A DNA stretch of 64,000 bases, taken from Torymus aiolomorphi (lineage: Eukaryota; Arthropoda; Insecta; Hymenoptera; Torymidae). Below, in pieces: positions 1-9,768 of this stretch. The stretch's first letter is position 1; every line of letters starts with the position of its first letter. The notes beneath the pieces were generated by a model. It had not been told where the DNA came from, did not search any database, and saw nothing but the letters and a program-made list of their open reading frames with translations. The position numbers were made by a program, and so were the translations under genes. The DNA is taken from the NCBI GenBank assembly GCA_036365515.1, contig CM070875.1:89108128-89172127 (forward strand). The letters are read 5' to 3'.

Positions 1-70
1 TAAGACTTTCATTAAGACTACACGTAAAAAGGAAAGGCGAACTTATAAAAATTTTTAAACGTGACCTTAG

Positions 71-288
71 GAAGAGTGTACATAAGCGCTGTGCTGTGCT
101 GTGCGGTGCGTTTCCGATGCCGGTGCTGTTGGTGCATTGGCTACTTGTAGAACTACGCCGCTGATTGGTTGATGTTTAAATACGGACCAATCAGAAAAGT
201 AGTTCCGTAAGTAGCCAACGCACCAATAACACGGGCATCACGCAGCATCGCACAGCACAGTACCGCACAGCGCTTACGTACACCCTTC
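71..288. mobile_element. Palindromic MITE-like element
   Basis: The two ends are inverted copies: GAAGAGTGTACATAAGCGCT on the left and its near-complement ending in GTACACCCTTC on the right. The complementarity runs inward through GTGCTGTG-, TGGTGC- and AGTAGCC-type blocks for most of the length, so the whole unit could fold into one hairpin. There is no ORF. The flanks (28-70 and 289-307) match a second, uninterrupted copy at about 664-727, which acts as an empty site. I could not fix the target-site duplication, so the superfamily is open. Confidence 0.7.
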
Positions 289-838
289 AATACATTTGAT
301 AACATTTAAGGTAGCTATAATTGTTTATAAAATCACGAATGAGGTTATAAAAATAATTATCTTCAATTGGCTATAACTTTCTGGATCTTGAATAATTTTG
401 AATTTTTCCTTGGGCAAGTCCCCGTGAAAGAATAAAATTAGACCTTGATAATTAAAATTTGTTAAGAAACCAAAAAGATAGGGATTTATTATCAATAATT
501 GTTTGTGCTATTTCTAAAATATCGACATTTTGTTAAAAAAAATTATTTTAGTCATGTTAAATACACTATATTTATAGTATTAATGTATTATTATTAGATT
601 AAACTATAATCATTAGTAATGTTATTAAAGCCATACCCTGATGTGATTAAGGCTTCTTACATGCAAAAAGGAACGGGGAACTTATACAAATCTTTTAAAC
701 TTGACCTTATAATTGATAACATTTGATATTATAATTATTTAATAATATAGAAACAACATCAATAATATTAACAATATCAAATCATTCGTAATATATATGA
801 AATGTATAACAAAATGAGAAAAACAATACAATATTAAG
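289..838. other. AT-rich non-coding DNA with a diverged repeat copy
   Basis: No gene is supported. At about 653-727 lies a diverged copy of the sequence flanking the palindromic element at 71-288, sharing AAAAAGGAA, GAACTTATA, TTTTAAAC and GACCTTA blocks in the same order. The rest is AT-rich and otherwise featureless to me. Confidence 0.5.
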
Positions 839-1021
839 AGGAGGGGTAGGAAGAGGGGGGAGGAGGTCTTTTGGGGAGGGGGGAGGAGGGGGCAGGAGGG
901 GTTTTGAGGAGCAAATGTAATACTAAAAACTTCTATTTCTAATCTCATTTTTCCGGTTATTTTGAGGAGGGGTTGAGGAGGGGCTGTAAGGAGGGGCGTG
1001 GAGGGGGGGGGGGAGGGGCTG
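839..1021. repeat. G-rich purine tract
   Basis: Two runs (about 839-912 and 963-1021) are almost pure purine on the plus strand, with many GGAGG and GGGGGG blocks. Such tracts can form triplex or G-quadruplex structures. The minus-strand ORF over it is a low-complexity artefact. Confidence 0.7.
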
Positions 1022-1055
1022 GGTACCCTACAAGCCTCTTATACTATAGGAAGAA

Positions 1056-1081
1056 ATATATATATATATATATATATATAT
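1056..1081. repeat. (TA)n microsatellite
   Basis: A perfect TA run at the left edge of the probable solo LTR. A matching TA run lies at the other edge (2190-2208), as expected if the element inserted into a TA microsatellite. Confidence 0.9.
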
Positions 1082-2189
1082 TGTAACAGGACAAATACTT
1101 TCGAAGCGAAAGAGTTTTCGGCAATGCCGAACACCTACCTTTGTGTTCTCTCTCTCTCTCTCGCTCACGCTGCTCCGCTTTGGGTTTTCTCCTCCCCGCA
1201 ACACAGCTCGCCGAGGACGACGAAAACGATGCGGCTCGAGTGGCGCCCTGGCAGAACTGCCGACTTTGCGCACGCTCGGTGCAATGCCGTTCACTTGCTG
1301 TTACAACCGGGTAACTCGGAAGTTACCCGGGAATTTATAAAGTCGTGGGTTGTAATATATCGCGTAATTATAAGGGGGGAAACGCGTATATGCCTGGAGC
1401 TCAGATGATCGCCGAGGAAGTCGACGATCCCGCGTAGGCGGCGGTATCCGAGGTACAAGGAGGATAACGAGCGAAAGGGGCAAGGGAGCGAAATGAATAC
1501 TCGCGAACTCGGAAATACATAAAACACAATCCACGTTTATTCGAAACAAGACTGATTCTAACAATGGGCTAAAACAAATGCGCCGCAGGGATTATTTTCG
1601 CGAGGTCACTCAACCTCGCGAGTCGCACGTGTCGTGGATGTCGCGCACACACACACACTCGGAGACATGGTGCACAGCACGTCTCCGTCGCACTCTATCT
1701 CGCGCGTCGAGGTAGAGTTTCGCTTGCTCGCTGGGGGCCTGCAGGCACTGACCTTTCTCGCCAGGATTCGGGAGACTGCGAAAATCAGTCCGTCGGTGAA
1801 AGGGCAGCCGTGGAGCTGCGATGGACGCGATATCTCCTTCTCTCTCGCTCTCTGCCTCATTGCCGCTCGGCGACGGCGTGACTCCGGAATACCTCCGGTC
1901 GATGCTGGAGCTGGCGCTGAACACGTCACAAGTAGGTGGGGGAAAACACCTCACCTGCACCTCACTCGCGTCGAACGTTCTGATCCTCCTCGACGAGGAA
2001 GTTAGTGGTACTCTAGTTTTTCACGGGAGCAAAAACTAATCGCGTGCGCACGTTAGACCAGAGGAAATTAGAATCCAGTTCGCGTGCTCCGTTGCCGATT
2101 TCTTCCTGCGCGCGCGTGTACATTAACGATGTACCACACGTACATACTCGCGCGCGAGAGTTCGCCCGCGAAGTTCAAACTTCGTTACA
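1082..2189. mobile_element. Probable solo LTR
   Basis: The block starts TGTAAC and ends GTTACA, the short inverted TG...CA termini typical of LTRs. It is flanked on both sides by TA repeat, allowing an ATAT duplication (1078-1081 and 2190-2193), although in simple sequence that is weak support. It is GC- and CpG-richer than its surroundings, has no convincing ORF, and lacks any neighbouring gag or pol. It does not match the LTRs of the three LTR elements in this window, so the parent family is unknown. An unrelated CpG-rich segment remains possible. Confidence 0.5.
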
Positions 2190-2208
2190 ATATATATATA
2201 TATATATA

Positions 2209-2805
2209 CAGCGTGTCCAAAAAGTCTGGTAACACCCAAATAATTTCTCAGCTGAATTACTATTGGAAAATGTTAAGGTCGCCTTTGTAGTAATTTTTTA
2301 CGAGGAATCCAATGGTGACCTTGGATTCGACCTTGGACCTCATTTTTGAGGTTATTTCAAGGTCAACCTCATTTTTTAAATGGTAACCCCTATTTTTTAT
2401 AGCGGAATCTGAAAGAGCGGAAAATTTTACGTCCGGATATGTATTAAGGTATGAGGTTGAGGTTGCCCCCAGAGGTCAAATTGAGGTCAAAGTATGATTT
2501 CTTAAAAATTTCGCGAGTTCAGTGGTAAAACAAAACAAACAAAGGTAAGGTTTGGTAAGTTCGAACGAAGACTTGAAGGTGACCGCTGATTCGACCTTGA
2601 ACCTCATTTTGAGCCTCATTTTTGAGGTTATTTCGAGGTCAACCTCATTTTTTTAAATGGTAACCCCTATTTTTTTAGCGGAATCGGAAAGAGTGTGAAA
2701 CTTTACGTCCAAACATGTACTCAGAACATAGTTCAAGAAGGACCTTGACGTTCATTTGAAGGTCATTTAAACTTAACGACGGTCTGATCTTGTGTAAACT
2801 TTTTA
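2209..2805 (+). repeat. Left terminal inverted repeat of the mariner
   Basis: Pairs with 4606-5203. It is rich in AGGTCA/TGACCT hexamers, including a direct repeat with 5-bp spacing at 2473-2489, mirrored at 4922-4938 in the right arm. The inner end falls at a shared TTGTGTAAACTTTTTA. Confidence 0.9.
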
Positions 2806-3150
2806 ATTTTTTTAAACAGTCTAACATCTTATTTCAAGTGCTCGAATTATTTTCCATCCACTTTTTGATAGTAACCTAATCGATGATCGAAAACACCAAC
2901 AGTATTTTTGATCATTTCAGTAGGAATGAGAGCTGATTCATTGTAAAATTTTTTGAAGCGTTTAAATATTGAACATTGTTACTTGTTATTTTTCGTATGG
3001 TTAGAGTGACAATAAACTATTATTCATTCCATAACCACCACAGAAAAGGGTTGGTCATCTTTCAAACATATTTTTTGAAAATTAAAAGTTCTTTTTATTT
3101 TCAACTCAAAAAGTATTTTTGGATAAGGTCTACTACGAAGAGTAATAAAA

Positions 3151-4227
3151 ATGAACAAACTCACTGATAGAGAAAGAATAACGATTCTCATGATGAGAGG
3201 TTGGGGACACATGCAGCGATCTTATAGGGCCGTAAGAGATATTTTTAATGCTTCATTTAGGGTTGGTGGAACTCCACTATCATTTTCAACAGTTCAAAAA
3301 ACTGTTAGAAGGTTTGAAAATACCGGCACTATCAGCGATTTACCTCGATCAGGCAGACCAATGTCAGCAGGTAACGAAGAGAAATCTTTAGATGTTGTGT
3401 TAACATTCACCGAAGATCCGCATACTTCCGTTCGTAGAGCTGCTCAAGTGCACGAAATAAGTAAATCATCTATTCATAACATACTAAAGAGAGAGAAGTT
3501 CCATCCATTTAAAGTAACGCTAATACACAAGTTAAATGAAGATGATTTCGATCGTCGCGTTGAATTCTGTGATGATATGATGGCACGCATCGTACAAAAT
3601 CCAAATTTTCCATCAAATATAGTCTTCTCAGATGAAGCTACATTTCAACTTGACTCAAGCGTAAATAGGCATAACTGTAGATATTGGGCAGTTGAAAACC
3701 CTCATTGGGCAAGAGAAGCCAAGTCACAATATCCACAAAAATTAAATGTCTGGGCTGGAATATTAAATAATAGGATTATAGGACCATTTTTTATTGATGG
3801 CAATTTAAATGCAGAAAAGTATGAAACTATGTTGCGGAATCAAATTGTTCCTGCTATAAGAGAAATAGCTGGAGAGGACTTTAATAACACATGGTATCAA
3901 CAGGACGGTGCAGCAGCTCATTATGCACGAAACGTTCGCACATACTTAGATACAGTATTCATTAATCGATGGATAGGCCGAAGAGGTGCAAGTGAATGGC
4001 CAGCTAGGTCCCCCGATTTAACGCCTCTAGATTATTTCTATTGGGGTTATCTGAAGGATCGTGTATTCAAAACAAAACCCTTAAACTTAGATGAATTACG
4101 TGAAAGGATCATTGATGAATCAGCTCTCATTCCTATTGAAATGATTGAAAATGCTGTTGGTGCTTTCTATCATCGATTAGGTTACTGTCAAGAAATGAAT
4201 GGAGAACAGTTCGAGCACTTGAAATAA
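3151..4227 (+). CDS. Mariner-like transposase (DD41D)
   Basis: A 358-aa transposase that would cut and paste its own element by binding the TIRs in the nucleus. The N-terminal ~100 residues are a paired-like helix-turn-helix DNA-binding region ending in SGRPMSAG. The catalytic domain shows the three aspartates: FSDEATF (about residue 170), WYQQDGAAAHYA, and SPDLTPLDYFYWG. Counting 41 residues between the second and third gives a DD41D signature, as in rosa-type elements, rather than the DD34D of classical mariners or DD34E of Tc1. The length is normal for the superfamily. The ATG at 3151 leaves a complete domain order. The frame has no internal stop, so it may be functional. Confidence 0.92.
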   Translation: MNKLTDRERITILMMRGWGHMQRSYRAVRDIFNASFRVGGTPLSFSTVQKTVRRFENTGTISDLPRSGRPMSAGNEEKSLDVVLTFTEDPHTSVRRAAQVHEISKSSIHNILKREKFHPFKVTLIHKLNEDDFDRRVEFCDDMMARIVQNPNFPSNIVFSDEATFQLDSSVNRHNCRYWAVENPHWAREAKSQYPQKLNVWAGILNNRIIGPFFIDGNLNAEKYETMLRNQIVPAIREIAGEDFNNTWYQQDGAAAHYARNVRTYLDTVFINRWIGRRGASEWPARSPDLTPLDYFYWGYLKDRVFKTKPLNLDELRERIIDESALIPIEMIENAVGAFYHRLGYCQEMNGEQFEHLK

Positions 4228-4255
4228 GATGTTATACTGTTTAAAAAAATCAAAT

Positions 4256-4453
4256 GTGAGAGGCAAGGGGACTCACGTAAATCAAGCGCCCCATCGTGAG
4301 AGGCAAGGGGACTCACGTAAATCAAGCACCCCATCGTGAGAGGCAAGGGGACTCACGTAAATCAAGCGCCCCATCGTGAGAGGCAAGGGGACTCACGTAA
4401 ATCAAGCACCCCATCGTGAGAGGCAAGGGGACTCACGTAAATCAAGCACCCCA
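4256..4453. repeat. 40-bp minisatellite, five copies
   Basis: Five head-to-tail copies of a 40-bp unit starting GTGAGAGGCAAGGGGACTCAC, nearly identical apart from an alternating GCGCCCC/GCACCCC. Each unit begins with a short GTGAG...CTCAC dyad. It lies between the transposase stop and the right TIR and is part of the element. The small ORF over it is an artefact. Confidence 0.92.
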
Positions 4454-4605
4454 AAGGGAACAGATTTTACTACGTCCACGTCGTTGTTCCTGGGTAACGC
4501 TAAATGTAAAAAAATTGAACTTGACATGACTTTTAAGGACAATGTCAAGGTCACCATTAGATTTCTCGTTGAAAACTACTAAAGAATTAACCTCGCTCAG
4601 TGTGA

Positions 4606-5203
4606 TAAAAAGTTTACACAAGATCAGACCGTCATTAAGTTTAAATGACCTTCAAATGAACGTCAAGGTCCTTCTTGAACTATGTTCTGAGTACATGTTT
4701 GGACGTAAAGTTTCACACTCTTTCCGATTCCGCTAAAAAAATAGGGGTTACCATTTAAAAAAATGAGGTTGACCTCGAAATAACCTCAAAAATGAGGCTC
4801 AAAATGAGGTTCAAGGTCGAATCAGAGGTCACCTTCAAGTCTTCCTTCGAACTTACCGAACCTTACCTTTGTTTGTTTTGTTTTACCACTGAACTCGCGA
4901 AATTTTTAAGAAATCATACTTTGACCTCAATTTGACCTCTGGGGGTAACCTCAACCTCATACCTTAATACATATCCGGACGTAAAATTTTCCGCTCTTTC
5001 AGATTCCGCTATAAAAAATAGGGGTTACCATTTAAAAAAATGAGGTTAACCTTGAAATAACCTCAAAAATGAGGTCCAAGGTCGAATCCAAGGTCACCAT
5101 TGGATTCCTCGTAAAAAATTACTACAAAGGCGACCTTAACATTTTCCAATAGTAATTCAGCTGAGAAATTATTTGGGTGTTTCCAGACTTTTTGGACACG
5201 CTG
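4606..5203 (-). repeat. Right terminal inverted repeat of the mariner
   Basis: Inverted partner of 2209-2805, ending GACTTTTTGGACACGCTG followed by the TA duplication and more TA repeat. Confidence 0.9.
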
Positions 5204-5451
5204 TATATATATATATATATATATTTCGAAAAACGGTACTTTTGAGGATCTATAGTTTTTTTCTCCAGAGTTCGTGTATGCTTGACTAAAGAAATAACTC
5301 CCTCTCTGCGTTGAAGGTATTAATATAAATCCTCAAAAGTACCATTTCATAACGAAGGAATTTTGAGGATGTCCTCAAAAGTCTGAAAAATCCTCAAATT
5401 ATCGAATCCGTGCTGACATAGATCCTCAAAAGCTGCATTTGATATATATAC
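5204..5451. other. Intergenic spacer with repeated TCCTCAAAAG words
   Basis: No gene. After a TA run it contains several TCCTCAAA / TTTGAGGA words in both orientations, including an inverted pair GGTACTTTTGAGGAT and ATCCTCAAAAGTACC about 85 bp apart. Confidence 0.6.
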
Positions 5452-6451
5452 TGTCACGGCCTGCCGTACCGACCGAAATTCAGAGTGTGGAGGTTAGGTA
5501 GAACTATAATATATTATAAATTATTTATATATATTTATTTATTTATTTATTTGTAAATTAAGAGGTGCGCCTTAGGGAACGATCCCTTAAATAGAAACCG
5601 CACACTCAACCACATTCTGAAATACACATTCAAGCGCGTGTAAAGAAGGCTACAAGCGAAACAAGAATTAAAAACGGCGCAAAATATAGAGGAAGCCATC
5701 GGGAATTGGTGCCAATGTTTAACGGCAAAAGATGTAGACGATCATCTACAGACATTGAACTTGAAAACCAGCAGCTCCAAATTTATAAAGATGAACAGGA
5801 TGTCGCAGTGGCTACTTGGAATATACCAGCCGGAGGATTGTCAGATGGAAGAAGGGTAGGATGAATATTCCCTGCTCATAAGGAGAGAAAACCTCCGGAC
5901 CAGGTTCATTCAAGAACACAGCACAGAAGACCTTCCATCAGCATGGGAGAACATAACGGGTGAATCCACGGATGAACCACACCCGTTAACCATGCTGGCA
6001 GAGGACGATGCGACAAAAGCCAACCTGGAGGCAACAAGGTTGGCAATAAAAGAAACCGCGCCGCCACAGAGGGCAGAAGAAGAACTAACAGGCGGAAAAT
6101 CCACAGAAAAACCGAGCCAACTGGACTCTGGCAACTTAATAAACCAGAGTTCTGAGGTAGACGACATGACGCTGGCACAGTTTTTCGAGCCGATGGGACG
6201 ATGACATCCGCATCCGGCATGAAGTTCCTGGTGCCAGAAGCATTTTTAGAGTTCTGCGATAACATGATGCAGGAAAACAAAACCTTGCGTGCAAACGGCG
6301 CAACGTAAGGAGCAGCTTCTAGCACCAGGATGGAAGACGACCGGACCAGAAAACGGAAGGAACACGTGCGCTTACAAGACACATACACGTGTCAGTACCC
6401 CGTCAATCCGAATCGGGACGAAGCATCGACCCCCCAGGCGCATTTAGGTGA
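5452..6451 (+). other. Gypsy A 5' end, leader and decayed gag N-terminal region
   Basis: The first ~20 bp (CACGGCCTGCCGTACCGAC at 5455-5473) match the start of the 3' LTR at 12592 with two differences, then the similarity is lost. A TTTA-repeat stretch follows at about 5530-5552. From about 5640 the sequence is purine-rich and coding-like, with short open stretches in different frames (5992-6204 and 6330-6566), suggesting a gag N-terminal region broken by frameshifts. No primer-binding site was identified. Confidence 0.45.
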
Positions 6452-7573
6452 CAGGACCCAGCCACTGTTAGGCAACCGTGGCAGAACCTGGGGGGAGGGG
6501 GAGGATTCTCGAGGAATGAAACCTCCGAGAACCTCGGCGCCAGTGGAGTCGAAGATTCGCCGTTAAGAAGGCGAACCTTCCCCATTGTTGACGTCGGACT
6601 CACAGTAAGGAAGTGGAACGTGTCGTTCTCTGGCGATAGAGGCCAGGGCATAGAAGCTTTCCTGCAGAAAGTAGAAGCGTGCCGCGGATCGACTAGCCTG
6701 TCCGAAGCAGAGGTATTCCAGGCCTTGCCGGAACTACTAAAAGGCGTGGCAGCCATGTGGTTCCAGGTAGAAAAACACAAGTGGAACACATGGTCAGACT
6801 TCTGTTCAGCAGCTCGGCGTTGGTACGGAACCGGAAGAGGTTACCAACAACGCTTATTGATGGAAGCAACCGCCAGGACACAGGGAGAAGATGAACTCGC
6901 GAGAGATTACATAACCTGCCTCCTGGATATTATAAGAGAAATGGAGCCGATACCGAACTTAGAAACGCAACTTGACATGCTCCATCGAAACTTGAGGCCG
7001 GGACTCCAAAGGTTGGTGAGGAGAGCCGACTTCAAAGATATCGACGAGTTACAAGAGATGGCGAAGGAAGCCGAACTAACTCTCGATATGGAGAAAACCT
7101 TCCGCCCTCCACCGCCTCCGGAATTGACTATGTTGCCTGAAACAGCCTATAAGTCAAGGAGTGTGAAACTTGCGAAGCCAAAAATCTCCGGAGTGAACTC
7201 TGGAGAGTACAATGGCTTCGCAGGCAAAGAAACCTTGGCGGATCAGTCAATACTGACCGCTATATCGAGATTAGAGGCCGGACTGAACGAGTTACGCAGC
7301 AAACAAAACGGTCGTACATCCGGCCACAACCCAAGGAAGAAAGGTGAAAATCGCCACGAAAAACACAAACCGTCACCGGCGATTACCCCTAGAGGGAAAG
7401 AGAAAGAGAACCGAACATTAACCGGTGACGGTAAGAAGAGCGATACCAGCGGAGGACCCGAGCGTAAGAGCGACAAACCGGCCGGACCCATAACGTGTTC
7501 GGGCTGCGGCAAAATAGGTTACCATCGCTCGTTTTGCCCCGACTGTTCGGGAAACGAGAACCGGCGAGATTGA
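6452..7573 (+). CDS. gag: Gag polyprotein (Gypsy A), N-terminus not resolved
   Basis: An open frame of 373 codons with no ATG before the conserved part, so the true start is lost or lies upstream in another frame. It encodes a retrotransposon capsid-type protein: a conserved entry VDVGLTVRKWNVSFSGD, then an alpha-helical capsid region (AFLQKVEACR ... MWFQVEKHKWNTWSDF), a charged linker and a C-terminal zinc knuckle CSGCGKIGYHRSFC. The knuckle histidine is one place later than in the standard CX2CX4HX4C, giving CX2CX5HX3C. Gag packages the element RNA in cytoplasmic particles. The pol frame overlaps its end, and a frameshift signal sits at 7549. Confidence 0.85.
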   Translation, partial: QDPATVRQPWQNLGGGGGFSRNETSENLGASGVEDSPLRRRTFPIVDVGLTVRKWNVSFSGDRGQGIEAFLQKVEACRGSTSLSEAEVFQALPELLKGVAAMWFQVEKHKWNTWSDFCSAARRWYGTGRGYQQRLLMEATARTQGEDELARDYITCLLDIIREMEPIPNLETQLDMLHRNLRPGLQRLVRRADFKDIDELQEMAKEAELTLDMEKTFRPPPPPELTMLPETAYKSRSVKLAKPKISGVNSGEYNGFAGKETLADQSILTAISRLEAGLNELRSKQNGRTSGHNPRKKGENRHEKHKPSPAITPRGKEKENRTLTGDGKKSDTSGGPERKSDKPAGPITCSGCGKIGYHRSFCPDCSGNENRRD

Positions 7574-7591
7574 ATGGGTCCAAATCCGCCG
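7549..7591 (+). promoter_or_regulatory. Programmed -1 ribosomal frameshift signal (gag to pol)
   Basis: GGGAAAC at 7549-7555 fits the slippery pattern X XXY YYZ and is in the right phase: gag reads GGA AAC, and slipping back one base enters the pol frame. Six bases later an inverted pair CGGCG (7562-7566) and CGCCG (7587-7591) could form a stimulating stem, although the loop is long. The gag stop follows at 7571-7573. Heptamer, phase and spacing are seen directly; function is inferred. Confidence 0.75.
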
Positions 7592-8632
7592 AGACCACTC
7601 TAGAGGCCCAGAAAGAGTCGAGGAAGAAGGACGAGATACCAACCGATCTGGTGGCAGCTGCCAGTCAGGTCAAGGCTGAACAATGTCCAGACGAAGAGAA
7701 AGTCGGACAGCGGAACGACTCCGTGAAGGAGCTAGAACTTAGCTCCAATCAAATTCCTGTACAACCCGACGTGCTGCGTTGGTGGGTACAGGTGGGGATC
7801 GGAGGGTTCCGCATTCGGGCACTATACGATACTGGAGCCTCGAGAACGGTGATGGGATCGTTAGAACTGCAACTAGCTACCGAATGCGGACGTACGTTCC
7901 GGCCAGCTATGGGAGCAGGTGCCAGAGGTGCTGGCAACAACCTGCTCCGCGTAACGGGACATGTGGTACTCCCGTTCGAGTTGGGCGGGGTCAAACGAGA
8001 CATACTGGTTTCAATAATACCAGAACTGGAAGTTGACTGTTATGTCGGTTCCAATTTCGTCCGCGCATTTGAGATAACGCACGACCCCTTAGAGAACAGG
8101 TTGATAGTGGGAAAATCCGGTCAGAGTGTAGGACTGGAATTAGCCTGTGTCTCTTCGTCAGATCTAAATGATCCAGCACAGATCAGGATCGCCTCCATCA
8201 ACACGATGAAAGCTTTTTCAGCGGGTCTCGCCGATATTACGCTGGAAGAACACCAGCGCTTACAAGCTCTTTTAACAAGAGTACTACCAGCAGCAGACGC
8301 CCCACTCGGCTGCACTAATTATGCCGAGCACGAGATAAACGTGGGCAAAACTCGACCAATCCGGCAGAAACAATACCCGATTTCCAGAAAATTGGAAGAG
8401 GAAATGCATCGACAAGTTCGAGAGATGCTTGCAGCCGGATTGATCGAGCCTTCGCCGAGCCCCTGGGCCAGTCCTGCTTTCATGGTGCCGAAAGCTGGCA
8501 ATAAACATCGTATGGTGATCGACATGAGAAAGGTGAATGCCGCCGCAAAGGGAGATGCGTATCCGCTGCCAAATATGGATCAGATCCTAAGGAAGCTCCA
8601 AGCCGCCCGTTATATATCAACCTTAGATCTGA

Positions 8633-8664
8633 GCATTCTCAATACCCGGCATTCTCAATACCCG
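8633..8664. repeat. 16-bp tandem duplication at a deletion scar
   Basis: GCATTCTCAATACCCG occurs twice back to back where RT loses an expected conserved block. Deletion plus short duplication is typical of error-prone end joining. Confidence 0.85.
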
Positions 8665-9599
8665 GTCTGGCGTTATTTCAATTTAAAAGAATGCCATACG
8701 GATTGTCGAACGCAGGAGCCACCTTTCAGCGCATGATTGACAGAGTCATAGGGCCCGAACTAGAGCCATACGCGTTCTCTTATTTAGATGACATCATCAT
8801 CGTAACAGAGACTTTTGAAGAGCATCTAGCGATGTTAGAACGCGTATTGGCAAGAATCAATGAGGCAGGCCTCACGATCAACCGAGAGAAGAGCGTATTT
8901 GGTAGATCTGAGGTAAAATATCTTGGTGTTCTCGTTAACCGAGATGGGTTTCGACCAGATCCAGATAAGATAGCTCCGGTTATGCAATACCCTGCGCCTA
9001 AGAACCTAAAACAGTTAAGGCGATTCCTCGGTATGGCATCGTGGTATCGGAAGTTTCTTCCCGATTTTGCCACGATCGCCAACCCTCTCACACGCCTAAC
9101 GAAGAAAAACTTCAGATACGTGTGGGAAGAGGAACAACAACAAGCCTTCAACCATATCAAGGCACTCATAGCCTCAGCTCCGGTCCTACACCGTCCGGAT
9201 TTAGCTTCGCGCTTTGTCATACAAACTGACGCAAGTGACTCTGGTTTGGGGGCCGTATTGTTTCAGGTGATAGACGGCCAGGAGCGAGTCTTGAAGTTGG
9301 CGAGTCGCTCACTCTCTAAAGCTGAGCGAAATTACTCAGTAACAGAAAGAGAGTGTCTTACGGTGTTATGGGCTATCGAGAAGTTTCGGGCATACGTAGA
9401 GGGATATAATTTCCTCGTAGTGACCGACCATAGCAGTCTGCGTTGGATTCGGTCACTGCGTAGCCCGACAGGTAGACTAGCAAGATGGTCGCTTAGGCTG
9501 CAGATGCACAACTTTGAAGTTGAGCATCGCAAAGGGAGTCTCAACTGCGTGCCGGATGCATTATCGAGAATGTATGAAGAAGACGAGGACGAAGAATAA
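8665..9599 (+). pseudogene. pol: Pol part 2: RT palm with YLDD and RNase H (Gypsy A)
   Basis: Continues RT in a new frame with FKRMPYGLSNAGATFQRM, the catalytic box SYLDDIIIV, and thumb/connection motifs (YLGVLVNRDG, FLGMASWYRKF). RNase H follows with IQTDASDSGLGAVL, a TERECL block and VTDHSSLRW. These make the DNA copy and degrade the RNA template. A TAA at 9597-9599 ends the frame after an acidic run, but similarity-like reading continues in frame to about 9790, so the stop is probably a disabling mutation rather than a natural end. Confidence 0.85.
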
Positions 9600-9768
9600 C
9601 CAGTCGTAGGCGCCGTCTCGTGGGCAGTAACCACGAAAGACGAGTGGTACCTCGGCTGGCAGAAAAAGGTATTAGAAGAACGTAATACTTATCCTAGGTG
9701 GAAAGTATTAGGCGGCCAGCTATACATGTATCGTCCAAATCAAGATATCGAGGAGTATTTAGGCTTAG

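Larger units (their letters stand above)
2209..5203 (+). mobile_element. Tc1/mariner-superfamily element, DD41D type, long TIRs
   Basis: A complete 2995-bp DNA transposon. Both ends carry CAGCGTGTCCAAAAAGTC (inverted on the right), flanked by TA, the fixed target duplication of this superfamily. The inverted repeats are unusually long, about 597 bp each, and near identical by eye (single-base differences and small length changes). A transposase gene and a 40-bp minisatellite lie between them. It inserted in the TA microsatellite just downstream of the solo LTR. Intact ends, TA duplication and an open transposase suggest a young copy. Confidence 0.93.
7495..8736 (+). pseudogene. pol: Pol part 1: protease and N-terminal reverse transcriptase (broken)
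   Basis: This frame is -1 relative to gag and is probably entered by frameshifting near 7555. It carries an aspartic protease (ALYDTGASRTVMG) and then the fingers of reverse transcriptase (PIRQKQYPIS, WASPAFMVPKAG, HRMVIDMRKVN, AYPLPNMDQ, ISTLDLS). Directly after LDLS the reading is lost: a 16-bp direct duplication (8633-8648 and 8649-8664) replaces the region that should carry the next conserved RT block, and the rest of RT resumes in another frame. The last ~30 residues of this ORF are out-of-frame. The enzyme cannot be made as one piece from this copy. Confidence 0.85.

Noticed and set aside
998..2290. Several 60-136-codon ORFs on both strands
   Set aside because: They overlap each other in all frames, run through TA and CT microsatellites and show no domain; they are inside the solo LTR candidate.
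5452..5650. Complete 5' LTR of Gypsy A
   Set aside because: Only about 20 bp match the 3' LTR and no internal CCGTGACA end is present, so a complete 5' LTR cannot be supported.
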